The position numbers and the translations under genes were made by a program. Of a DNA stretch of 64,000 nucleotides, positions 12,228 through 24,100 are shown in pieces. The notes under the pieces are model-generated. The model did not search any database. It was not told the DNA's origin and saw only the letters and a program-made list of their open reading frames with translations. The DNA is from Arenicola marina (Eukaryota; Annelida; Polychaeta; Arenicolidae), in the NCBI GenBank assembly GCA_964019135.1, contig OZ025252.1, positions 43,650,156 to 43,714,155 of the forward strand, in the 5' to 3' direction. The number at the start of each line of letters is the position of its first letter. The stretch's first letter is position 1.

Positions 12228-15200
12228 ATGCTGAAGACATCGTTCGTTGTCCTGGTGTTGGGGCTGGGTCTCTACTTCCTGAGGTAAGCATACGTTTAGT
12301 TTGGCACTGGGCCTGGCAGAAAGCATGTCGCACTCAATATTACTATTTTTTCGCACCATTATGGTCTAAACGTTTATCGTTTGTGATAATGAGTGTGCGT
12401 GTGTTGCAGGGGGGTGTGAGAGGGGGGCGGGGGGGGTGAGCGATTTCTCACGAGTGAAAACCTTTCACCCTGTGGATAGGGTTGGGTCCCGATGACATTT
12501 GTGCAACAGCCTGGTTTCGGAATAGGGGGTGGGATAATGCGACCAGATTAGCCCCGTAACATGGCCCACCGGCTGCAGGGTGCCTCGGTCGTAGATAGGT
12601 TATATATACAATACAATATTGTGGCATACATGCATGAGTGGACCTTGGCCGTGCCACTGTCGTTGTGCGTCTATGACACACCGTTATAGATCGTTATATT
12701 TATGTATATCCACAGATATATATATATATATATATATCAATGTATCTGTCTGTGTGTGTGTAAAGGTTACATGATGAAATATACGGGACCCGGCCCGGGG
12801 CCCGACTCGGTGAGACGCGAGCTCTTGTTGACATTGTAGCTGGCTCACGTGGGGGCTAAATATAGGCTGGGAACCGGCCTAGAGCTGCTCGCAGCATACT
12901 AGGCCGGTAACTAGTAATTTTTAAGCCTCCGTGATTGGTCGAGCGCCCGTTGTCGTGCAGATGCTATGGCAAGCCAAAATGAATTTTCATATCTTCAAGA
13001 AATTAACCGTAAAATTGTTGTATACACGTCTTTACATGAGTTGGACATATGTCCTATTATTTAAAAACATATTACAATGTGAAGTAAATTGGATAATAAT
13101 TTGGATTTCACATAGCATATGAAACATAGAGATTAGGAACAGAGAGACATTGAATTTGTTTGCCCGGAAGGAGGATATTTTGGCAAATATTATACGAAGC
13201 TGATGTCGTCCTCGTCCTCATCACTGGTTATAATTGTGATGACGAAACGGAAACATTGCCTATATTCCGTGATAGTTCAGCGGCTAAACGACAAATTATG
13301 TCGAGTTGTGCATTTGATGGTCAAAGCATGAAAGTTAGCACACTTGTCCTTAATACCCTTGTATTTAAATTTAGCTACTGTCAAGTCGACTTTACCCGTG
13401 GCGGCTTTGGAGGGGCAAAACTACCCAAAAAAAGCTCAATATCTCGAAAATCGACGATCGAACTAATATTTTATGTTTATGCATAGGTTTTCGGGGTCGC
13501 TGAATTAAACAGAAGATATTTGCGTGTATCTAGGTGCAACGCATCCTCTAGTCCCACGACTCTGATGGCGGACAAAGGCCAGCAAACATGCTCAATATCT
13601 TAAATACTAAGAGGTGCAGGTTCCTTATATAGGGAAATGGCTCATGCGTTGTTCTTGAATATCCAGTGAGGACTTATTTTACCTTTGCTTACACAAAAAC
13701 CTATGGACAGACATCAAAATAACAATTTTATCCTCCTCAGTATTGTGAGTCCGAGATATCGCTTATAATTGGTGACATTGTCCACCATTTAAATCTGACT
13801 CGACACTTAACTAAATTCGATTAGACATGAATTTCTAACATGTGAGCCAAATTTCATCCTTTTACCACAAAATGACATGACATCCTGTACGTAGTACAAT
13901 TCGGTAATACTCCATGTGTTTAATGGTCAGCTTGAAAAGATCTAAAAAACACGTTCATTATTGAAATGTAGTATTGCAAAGGAGGGAAGACGGACGCGCA
14001 CGCACGTACAAACGTATGTAACTGTTTTCTTTCTTTTTCATAATTTAAAACACGTGGTAAGGCGTCTGACACCTACCCGTAATACCCGCAATGTCTCCTC
14101 TCCGCAAGGTCTCACGATCAGTTGCATTCATCAGTCGATTAAATTCCACTTTGGCTTTCCATAGTTTCGAGGTCAGACCCCCGTCTTATAAGTCAGCATA
14201 TGTCGTAATTAGATATTTTTGTTTAGATAAATTACAAAGCGAGGTTTCGTGCAGGTATATAGAAACACTTATGAGGTGAAGTATGGGAACATCAGTTATG
14301 TTTTTTAAATTTGGCGACTTAGGAAAAAGGCCGGAATTCCGGCCCTTTCTAAAATGGAGGATACCCGTTACCAGCGGTCTGTTTCGGACAGGCAGGCTGG
14401 TTCCCAGCGAACGGCTAAATAAAGACTTGACTAAAGCCTAAATAGTAAAGGGGGGCCGAGGGGTTGGGAGGGCGGCAAATGGGCTTGAGCCTGGATGTAT
14501 TATATCCCGAGATCAGAGGTTAGATATGCTATCCCAAGCCATGCCAAGTTTAGAGTATGTCGGTCCGGACATCAGCTGATAGTCTATTGAACTGTGGCCA
14601 ACTTACTGATCATCTGATGGCGACTTGCCGAATGTTCGGGCGACACAATTATTGTATGGAAAACCGTTTGTCATGCTGGTTGTTGCCGTGTCAAGCGTAG
14701 CTCTCGATACGCAAAAACGCAAAAGGTAATCGGCTTTGACAACCAAAAAAAAAAATGCGATCAAAGACGTTATTGTCTGTAAATAGTGTCATTGTTGGGC
14801 TTTCCGATACACGGCGCAGTATATTACTCAATGACTTAATACTTATTGTAAAAAAGACACATATAAAGTCAATATCCACCCAAAATTGGGCGAAATGCTC
14901 TATTAAGTCATAAATAATTAAGATTTGATTTACACTTCGCATTATACTTTAAATTTATGAGTTTATCGGCGCCGCGACTGTTTCCGTTCTCCCTGACATA
15001 CTCGCGTCCAAAGTCGCTCCCCATAAAAAGAAGGTCACCTATTGGCGTCACATAAACTCTTGAAACCAAAGTTTCGTAAAGAAAATTATGGATTAGAAAC
15101 TGATTTCAAGCAGTTGTGTGACCTGGTAGTCCACAGTATTTTATTAGGCAGACCCTGGCGGCGATTTAACCGTAACAAGGAGGTGGTGCACACATAAATT

Positions 15201-18200
15201 GGTGGGTTGATACCTAATCCAAATTGCATTTTAGAGGGCATCCTCTTTTGTACATGCATATGTATATACCATTGCTATACTATAGCTATTCCATGTCGTC
15301 TATCCACTACATTTGTTAAAAAATAAGCACAACACATCCATGTGTCCTTCCATCAGATATTGTTTTAGTTGCAATAGGTAGCGTAAGGGATGAAACTTAA
15401 AACAATTTACCCAGCGCAATTTTGAATGTATCAGGATCACTCTGCCACCGGATTTATGATGCAGAACTTGCAAATCATAGCTATTTCGTTAGCTCTAGAA
15501 CTGCGAAATGACTTTGAAATTATCATTGCAGGAGACACCAAAATGGCTGCGAATACACGAAAGACACCAGGATCGATGGGAAAGTTGTCATAGTAACGGG
15601 TGCTAATACGGGAATCGGCAAAGAGACAGCCAAAGATTTGGCTCTCAGAGGTAGGTGACCTCTCTGGTTGGGAGGCAGGGTAAGTGATGAGCAACGGAGG
15701 TGTTTCGGATTGTATCACCTACCAAGTTGTGGTGTCTTGACTGTCAGTGACGTCATATGACTGTCAGTGACGTCATATTACTGTCAGTGACCTAAACCTG
15801 ACGTTACTTTCTTTTAGTGTTGCATTGATGTTATCCACTTCATTGATGTTATATACATTTATAGTTTATTTATAACTTCACAGGCCAGGGCCACTAAAAT
15901 TAAAATGTTCTCCATATAAGTAAACAGTCATACTGACGTTATATTTTTTCATTAATATGTACATTTAAGTTATTTTGTCATTACAAAATGTTTGATCGCT
16001 ATATAAAGACTCATGCATCAATCACTAAGTGCAGTCAATTGACCCTTTTGTGTGTTGACGCCCCCACTAACTGCAGGGGATTAACCCTTTCCCTCTATCG
16101 ATACCCCTACTAACTGCAGTGGTTAAATCCTTTCCCTCTCTTGAAACCCCTACTAATTGCAGGGCGTTTACCCTTTATGGGCATTGATACCCCTACTAAC
16201 TGCCCGGGGTTATTCTGTTATTCTGTAGTCTGTCTGATGTCACAACTTGCTGTACGATTATGGAAATTAACCCTTTACATGTGTTGATATACCTACTATG
16301 TGCATGGCATTAACCCTTTGTATGTCTTGATACCCCTACTAACTGCAGGGAGGTGACCCTTTCTGTTTGTTGACACCCCAAAGTACAGGGAGTTAAACCT
16401 TTACGTGTGTTGATATACCTACTCTGTGCATGGCGTTAACCCTTTTTGTGTGTTGACACCTCAGGTGGCAAGGTATACATGGCATGTCGTTCCATCGAGA
16501 GAGGCCAGGGGGCGCTGAATGACATCCTGACGGAGACTGGCATCGCCAAGGACAAGCTAGTGGTCTTACAACTGGACCTCAGCTCGTTTGACTCCGTCAG
16601 AAAGTTTGCCCAAGAGTTTAATGAAAGTACGATCAATTGTGAATTTATAACATATATAGCATGCATTATGGAATCACCCAATTTATTTAATATATAGCTT
16701 TACATTATAGTGATCACTGATATTCTTGCCGATATAAATGCCGACAGGCATCAAGCATTTGCAATATATCTACAGACATAATATCTACATTGATTTATTA
16801 TTATTATTACATTATATATTAATGCAACGTGAAGTATCGACGGCGCCTCGAGCGCTATCTGCCGTGGGTTCACATAGTTCGGCTGAAGAGTCACAGATCT
16901 TGTGTATAGTTTATGCCCGGTTTCTGAGTTGTTTTTCATAGGGATCCTTGAAGACTTCACATAACAGCACCAGTCGATATCTTTAACAGGAGATCCACTG
17001 GATACGCTATCCAGAAAGTCTTGTAACAAAGACACTTTGTATTTGTTCTACACGCAGGAGAGAAGAAGTTGGACCTCCTTGTCAACAACGCGGCGGTGTG
17101 GCCCCCTGAAGAAAGAACTGTCACCAATGATGGCTTGGAGATTGCCTTCGCTACAAACCACCTCGGTGAATGGATGGGAGGCGGGGGGAGGGGGCGGGCT
17201 AGGGAAGGGGGAGCTAGGGGGGGGGGGGTGAATAGGAGGCCTGTTATCGACTTGTTATCCACGAAATGGATACATTATTGTATAAGAAATTGGAGTTTAC
17301 TGTGTAAATGAGAATCTTATGGTGTAAGTTATTGAATGATGAAAATGCGGGATTCACTTCGAGTACAACATCTACTCTGTTGTAACATACGTCTTGGAGA
17401 AAGGAACAGTTTGTAGTTTACAAACATACATCTTCGAACAGATGGAGTTTTTCTCAAGAGAAATACTAAAGATAGTTTGTTAAAGATAATCGATACGCAT
17501 GATATGATTAATGTTAATGTTAAGTAGATGTGTATGTAGCCAATCTCAATATCATCGTATTTGCTGATAGAAAGAAAAAAATATTAATAGCGCAACGATT
17601 GGGCCAAATTGATATATTATCTAGATTGTTGTATTGCTGTTCCTGTTTGTATTTGTCGTGCGTATTTTTTTTTTTATTTCTTTCTTCTTTTTTTGAGTGC
17701 TTAAGACTCGGCCTCTGCTCGTTGCCAACCTGTTTTTGTATTATTGCCTGATTTGTGTTTTTACGGCACTAAAGATTATTAGTATTAAAAGGACGAGATT
17801 CGATCGAATTGTAGACCATGAAGGTGAGGTCAACGATTCTATCGTTATGAAAGCCTCTCGCTTAACATGCAGGGTCCACAACAACGGCATTTCCTGGCAC
17901 GAGCAACAGAGAGTGCTCATGGCTGATGATTACTTGCAGGTCACTTCCTGTTGACCCATCTCCTGGCGGAGCGCCTCCTAGCGGCGTCCCCGAGCCGGGT
18001 CATCAACGTCTCGGCTAAGTTGTACGAGTACGCTCCGCTCAAGTTTGACGACCTGATGGGGGAGAAGGAGTACTCACCCATGTACGCCTACAGCCAGAGT
18101 AAGACAGCCAACAACCTCTTCACAGGGGAGCTGGCGAGGCGGATCCAGGGTGAGACTTCCCGCCCCTAGTGGCGTATCCAGGCGTAAGCGCTACACTAAA

Positions 18201-19886
18201 GAACGTCATTGCACATTATTGGAGGGGCGGGGGGGGGCACCCCGGGGGGGGGGGGGTACCCCCTCTGAATGGCGAATCCCCACGAATTAAGGAGAGCAAT
18301 ATCGGATCTCCAAGATTAGGACATTTTAAAGCTGGACGCGAATAAAAAAAAACGCCTTAGTGGTGATATCGCGTATATCGACGAATTCGCGGCTAATATA
18401 ACGGACCGCGGTAACTAGGGAAAGAGTCTTCGCGTTGTACCAGGAATTGTACGGATAGCGATCGCCAAAAGATGCCAACAGCTGATCGCGAATCTCCAAG
18501 AATTCCTGAATGCCAATCGCGGATATCGGGGTATCCCCCCGCATGATTCTGGAGGGAAGGTTCGGCGATCATAAAGTACTCGATATGCTGCAACACTGCT
18601 TATGATTCCGCCATGCTGACAGGCACTGGAGTGGCCTGGAACGTTATGATTTCGCCATGCTGACAGGCACTGGAGTGGCCTGGAACGTTATGATTTCGCC
18701 ATGCTGACAGGCACTGGAGGGGCCTGGAACGTTATGATTTCGCCATGCTGACAGGCACTGGAGTGGCCTGGAACGTTATGATTTCGCCATGCTGACAGGC
18801 ACTAGAGTGGCCTGGAACGTTATTTCGCCTTGATAAAAAATTGTACAGTGTTTGAATAGGGGATTTCATCATGATGCTAGGCACTGGTTTGGTTTAATAC
18901 GTGATTTCGCCATGATGATAGATACTGAAGTGGTTTAATAATGCATTTATTTCCATTGTACTACAGGGGCCTCGGCCCCATTGTACAAAGCAAGCAACAG
19001 AGTAAGCATACATCACATTATTATAAATGTAACAAGCCAAATTCTGTAGCGTTTGAGTGTTGTTTGTAGCCATTAAAGATACATCTAGGAGATCTAGGAG
19101 ATGAACCTGGTAAGTAACGTCTGCGTAAGACACAAAACAAAACCCAAAAAAATGGTTTACTAAGTGATTTCGCCATGGTGACAGGTTCTGGAGTGACCAG
19201 CTACAGCTTGCACCCTGGGGTGATAGGCACAGAGATTTTGCGTCACATGAGCATCGTCAACCACCCGCTGATTGCTCCTATCCGGAAGGTGCTTTCATGG
19301 CCATTCATGAAGGACTCCAACCACGGCATCCAGACAACTCTATACTGCAGCCTCGAGCCATCTCTGGATCAACTCTCTGGGAAGTACTTCCGGTGCGTAA
19401 TCCTCACGGTAAACTGTTGTCTTGTGTAAAAGCAGAGGAGTGCATAAGCCTGTATTCCGGCAACCATTCCAAGCCAGTATTTATTTCACTTGGTACCTAC
19501 GGTCAGAGAGAGCATCGCGCATTTTGAGTCCTGTGGACAAGCTAGTCACTAACCCTTGCACCGACGGGCTCTATTGTAAATCATGAACATATTTTGTCGA
19601 CGTTCTAGCCTTCTCTGTTGGTGTTATTTTTTAGTGTTTTTTTATTAATTTATATCTGCTTTACCGTTGATCGGTTTTGTATCAACATGCGATCTAGTGC
19701 TTACCGCACTATAGCAGTATATTATCACACATGAATCCAAATGTTTCATGTTTTAGTGACTGCCAAGAAGAAGAGTTGTTACCCTACGCCTCAGATCCGG
19801 AAATCGCTAAGCAGCTGTGGGATTTGAGCGTCCAGATGGTGGGACTCCGGGACAGTGAGATCCACGACAGCTTCAGACCCGTGTAG
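12228..19886 (+). CDS. Retinol dehydrogenase-like SDR, copy 2 (complete, 7 exons)
   Basis: Exons 12228-12283, 15532-15650, 16465-16626, 17058-17165, 17940-18149, 19185-19392 and 19757-19886 join in phase to 330 residues, the usual size for RDH11-14. Residues 1-19 form a hydrophobic signal anchor. The cofactor motif TGANTGIG is at 41-48, an ACRS segment typical of NADP(H)-preferring members follows in exon 3, NNAA is at 122-125 and the active-site Tyr199/Lys203 (YxxxK) is in exon 5. The family reduces retinal and other aldehydes with the catalytic domain next to the ER or mitochondrial membrane. The position matching human RDH12 Ser175 is Ala174, so the catalytic serine appears to be missing. 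The start is the only ATG that gives the anchor and a clean first donor (GAG|GTAAGC). It is a paralogue of copy 1 and convergent with the GTPase-like gene. Confidence 0.9.
12284..15531. other. Intron 1 of RDH copy 2, no features beyond simple repeats
   Basis: A long intron with a TA microsatellite near 12715-12737, a 16-bp perfect palindrome GGCCGGAATTCCGGCC at 14329-14344, and otherwise unremarkable sequence. No additional coding exon was recognised. Confidence 0.6.
15741..15790. promoter_or_regulatory. Tandem CRE-like sites in intron 2
   Basis: A 20-bp unit (CTGTCAGTGACGTCATATGA) is repeated 2.5 times and places two full cAMP-response-element palindromes TGACGTCA at 15748-15755 and 15768-15775, two helical turns apart. 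The third unit is degraded. A regulatory role is inferred only. Confidence 0.35.
16020..16464 (+). repeat. Degenerate intronic repeats ending at the exon 3 acceptor
   Basis: About eight diverged copies of a roughly 50-bp unit containing TTAACCCTTT, TGTTGATACCCC and CTACTAACTGCAGGG. The last copy runs into the true acceptor of exon 3 (TTGACACCTCAG, exon at 16465). CTAAC/CTGCAG elements inside the units resemble branch-point plus acceptor sequences. Confidence 0.65.
18604..18830 (+). repeat. 44-bp tandem array of acceptor-like units in intron 5
   Basis: Five almost identical 44-bp units (GATTTCGCCATGCTGACAGG, then CACTGGAGTGGCCTGGAACGTTAT). Each has a CAG|G acceptor-like site followed by sequence resembling the start of exon 6. 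Two further diverged copies lie at about 18866 and 18902, before the real acceptor at 19184. Confidence 0.85.
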
Positions 19887-19975
19887 ATACCGCCGCGTAC
19901 CGCCGCGTCCTGTAGTCTGCGACACGTAGATACCGCCGCGTCCTGTAGTCTGCGACACGTAGATACCGCTTTAGG
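19881..19975 (+). repeat. Short 33-bp repeat after the RDH copy 2 stop codon
   Basis: Two to three units of the same 33-bp repeat that has about 13 copies after RDH copy 1; the first again includes the TAG stop codon. Confidence 0.85.
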
Positions 19976-19999
19976 TAGAGATTGCGTTTTAAGGCTACC

Positions 20000-21195
20000 A
20001 CGTCATGTAGCTATGTGTATATCGGGTGACATATTCAACGCGTTGTCCAGATATACCGTCCGGTAGATACCTCATAATGCAGCTACGCCTGCTATCCTGA
20101 TATTGCACGCGAAGTTCTTATGGTCACTTGGGACAGATACGAGACAGATGCAAGATAGATAAACTGTGTTTTGCGTCTCAGACCAACGTTTTGGCCTCTT
20201 TGCTTTTCTTAGTTTACTTTAATGTGTGTGTATCATGTAACTCGCTGGCCCAATAGATTTCTTTGGGGTAAATAATTATAAATCACAGCTTGTCATCTTT
20301 TTATTATATTGCAAATTCGAAAGCGCATGAAATTTAATTTATCTTTCGAATTTATAAAAAAAACAATTGTTATACGATATATAGTAGTTCTCTGTAGTAT
20401 ATTTTCATATGTACATGAACGATATGTGGGAAATAGATGACATTTTGTAGTTTAATGAGAAAGCGATACATGTCATTTTCCAAAGCAACTTGTGTGAGGT
20501 TATATATATAAGCAAAATTAAACAGAAAAACAACACTTCGCTTCATTTCTTGCCACTTGCTTGCGTCGATATAGATTTACACTTCATTGTTAGATGAGAG
20601 TTTTATATCCGGGCTATTTTTTAAGTTGTACTGTATCACGACATTGCGCCATAACGTAACCGAAGATAATACGGTTAATGATGTCGGTCATAACGTCACC
20701 ATGGCTCATACATAGCGGGGAGACGGACGTGGAATCGACATATCGAATCCCTGTATCTCTGGGGGCTCACACCTATATTTACTTCTCTGGTACTACAGAC
20801 TAGAAGCCATTAAGATGTATAGACTTGTTCTTATGTTCTGCATAATTTAATCATGGTTACATGAGGTTCAAAGCCTCCGTATGGTTGTAAAACACTCATA
20901 TTTACAATTTGGGAGCATTGTAATGAAATATTCATTGTTCTATTAATATAAAGAGAAACTAACCATCAACACAAGGCGACAGTACAATCAGAACGGACGT
21001 GTAATTTTACCCCAATTAATCATCCACTTATTTCCAGCTTGCTTCTCGTTAACATATGTGTACCGCAGTGCTGGTATATAACATACACGTCGATGTGATA
21101 TTTTGCATCCGTCCCCCTGAGAGTTGCCTGGCGCCCATGCACAATGCCCTTTCAAGGTTACGTTGCCTCCCTTGCCGACCGTTCTCTCCATATAG
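20000..21195. other. Intergenic region between convergent genes
   Basis: AT-rich 3' flank of RDH copy 2, including ATTAAA near 20516 as a possible polyadenylation signal, and the presumed 3' UTR of the minus-strand GTPase-like gene. No open frame of interest. Confidence 0.5.
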
Positions 21196-24100
21196 TTAGT
21201 TACCCTTGGGTTTGTTGGTCGATGACGTATCCACGTCGCCCTGACCTTGGGAAGAGTTGCCAACACATAACGAACACGGCATGCAGAAGACGCGCATGAC
21301 GGACTGCCACCAGGTTCCGCCATTTTGACCTTGACCTTGACCTCGGCCCTGACCTCCCTTATCCTTGGCCTGGAGGGCGGCTACCGCCTCCTGCGGCACC
21401 TGCCGGAGGCCGCGCTGCGTCTGCGCACTGGTGACCAGGTAACTGGTGGCGCCGATCTCCTTGGCCAACTTCACTCCTGCCGGGTACTTCACGACATCCT
21501 CCATGACGTCACTGGCCCACTTCTCGGAGTCGTCGGCCGCGGTCTGCGTGCACTCGGGAACCTGGTCCGAATGCGTCCCGACAATGACGTAACGCGCCTC
21601 GCTCAGCTGCGGGTGTTTCTTCACTTCCGGTAGCCATCTTGTTTTGATGGAGTAGAATGATTCGATGTCGCATACGGCGCAGCAGAAGAAGACGACTTGC
21701 ATCGGGGCTGGAGCCGGGATCTCCGTCCCCACCGGGTCATCCTGGTACCAGAGAAATATCAGTTCACTGATTACACATCTATAGAATATCGTATAACGGG
21801 ATGGGTCTCCGTCCGGAGATCGTGTTACCGTCAGTATACAGAGATTAAATATGTCGTGTATATGTACAAAAATATTTCTATATTTAAATAATATACGGTT
21901 CGTTTCTCTTTGGCCCAGAATTGGTGAGCACACAATGACATATTTATTATCATATTGCTTTCAACTAGCGCTCTGGTATGAGGGTGGCGTAGGGTATCCG
22001 TTGTATTCAAGTACTTACCCCAGTAAGTGTATCATATAGCGTGACTTCGTAACTCTTGCCGTCGCAACTGATGACCTCTGAAAGACAAGGAATGGGAACC
22101 ATAGTTATCGGGGCCGATGACAATAGGACATACAGAGGGGAGACCATCCTTGTCTTTCAAACTAACAAAACCTGTGCACATGGCTCTGTACAAGAAGTAT
22201 GCACTACATCTGAAATAGGAAGTAATATTTTTCCATTAATAATAATGAAAATATGCCCTGGTCGCCGCGAAAGCGTTTCATACGACATTTGGGGGGAGGG
22301 TGGAGGGAAAAACGGCGGTCACGTGCGCTGTCACCACGTGCGCTGTCACCACGTGCGCTGTCACCACGTGCGCTGTCACCACGTTCGTCGTGACCGTGTG
22401 CGTCGTGACCAGGTGCTCCGTGGTCTCAATCTTGTCACTGTTGCATATCCGCGAGGTTTATACGAAAATATAGATATATAGGCCGTGATGTGACTAGCTG
22501 GCCGAAGGGTTGTCCGTCTTGGCCCCCTACACTGAGGAATGTACCTACCTTTGTGGGGGTCTGTGATGGGCGGACACTCGGCCGCCATGGCCGCCCCGCT
22601 CCCAGCATTCCTCAGTGCTAGGATGAGGGACGTCTTCCCCGCTCCTTTATCGCCCACCAACAAGCACGCCAAAGGCTGGGCCTCCCGGGTGGGGGAGGCG
22701 GTGGTAGCTGATGCACCCGCCCCCTGCTGGGCCTCCCGGATGGGGGCGGCGGCGGGAGGTGATGCGTCCGCGACCTCTGACCCCTTTTTAGGGTCAGGGT
22801 TTGGAATACTTTTGGTTTGACTAGCGGGAGAAGTGTCGGCCTTGACCTCTGACCCCGTCTTAGGATCCGGGGTTAAGGTCTCGGCTTGGGTCTCGACATT
22901 GGTCTCTCCCTGGTCAAGTTCTCTGGGAGATTGCGGTGGCACTCCAACAGGTGTCGTTGACGGCGGATCTGACACCGACCCTGGTGGCGGACTTCCGGTG
23001 GATGACTTCCGATCTACGGCTTGAGTGACCGTGGTGTCAGAAGTGACTTGCTCCATGGCGATGGGTGCCTGCGAGTCCGCCATCTGAACGACGTGTGAGC
23101 CAGGCAGCTCCGTAGGAGTATTATTATTAGTATTGCACGCAACGTTTTGTCTCTGCTGGTTGTCTCCGTGTGACGTCACCGCCGGGGATTTATTCTCAGT
23201 GATATATGCCTCCGAAGAGATGTCCCGGACGGTTTCCTCGGTAGGTGTCGCGACGGTGTCTGGAGGCGTCGTCTCTACGCTCCGCTCACACTCCGCTTCA
23301 AATGTGTGGTCGCCGGCGGGGGGCTCGCTGGGGCTGGTGACTGTGATCGCAGGGGGCGGTAGCTGCACGGGCGGCTGCGGCAGGGGTGGTGGCGTCCCCA
23401 CCCGGCCCCCCTCCCCACTCCGACCCCTACCCATCGCATCCGCCTCTCGTGTCTCGCTCGCCTCCCCCCCTCCCTGCATCCCACCGGGACCCCGCGTCTC
23501 GCCCGCCTCCCCACCCCCGGCCACACTGTCCGGCTCCCGCGTCTCCCCCACCTCCCACTCATCGGACTCGCAATCTGATGGATCGTAGGCGGAGCAATCA
23601 TCCAGACCGAGGCTGACTTGGCCCTCGCTGCTGATTTCGAGGCTGGAGACAGAGGTGTAGGTACGGCTGGGGTGGGACAGACCCGAGTTGCGAGGGGTAC
23701 CCACCGGGAGGAAGGGGTCATCCAGGAGGTCCATGGGGGTCACTGGCTCTAGCTCCGGCTGCGCACAGCCAAGCTCACTCCTGCTGGTAAACGCACTCGC
23801 TGAACTGCTGCTGCTGCTGCTGGAGCTGGAGCTACTACTGCTGTGTCTTGTCTTGTCTTGGCCGCCAAGGGCATGACACACCTCTTCTGTGGACACGGTG
23901 CCCTGACCATCACTGGTACGACAGCTGTCGGTACTCTGACCCTTCTGGGGGTCACTGGTACGACAGCTGTCGGTACCCTGACCCTTCTGGGGGTCACTGG
24001 TACGACAGCTGTCGGTACCCTGATCCTTCTGGGGGTGCGTGTCTTTACTGTCCTCCCCTTCCATCGCGCTCTCGTCTGCATCGCCCTTTTCTTCATCCAG

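Larger units (their letters stand above)
16990..20610 (+). repeat. Segmental duplication, RDH block 2 (partner 1-3605)
   Basis: Matches 1-3605 through exons 4-7, their introns and the 3' flank. Differences are mostly in repeat copy number: donor duplication, acceptor repeats and the 33-bp array are all changed between the blocks. Confidence 0.8.

Noticed and set aside
14329..14344. 16-bp palindrome GGCCGGAATTCCGGCC in RDH intron 1
   Set aside because: Isolated, no related copies or nearby functional context; may be chance.
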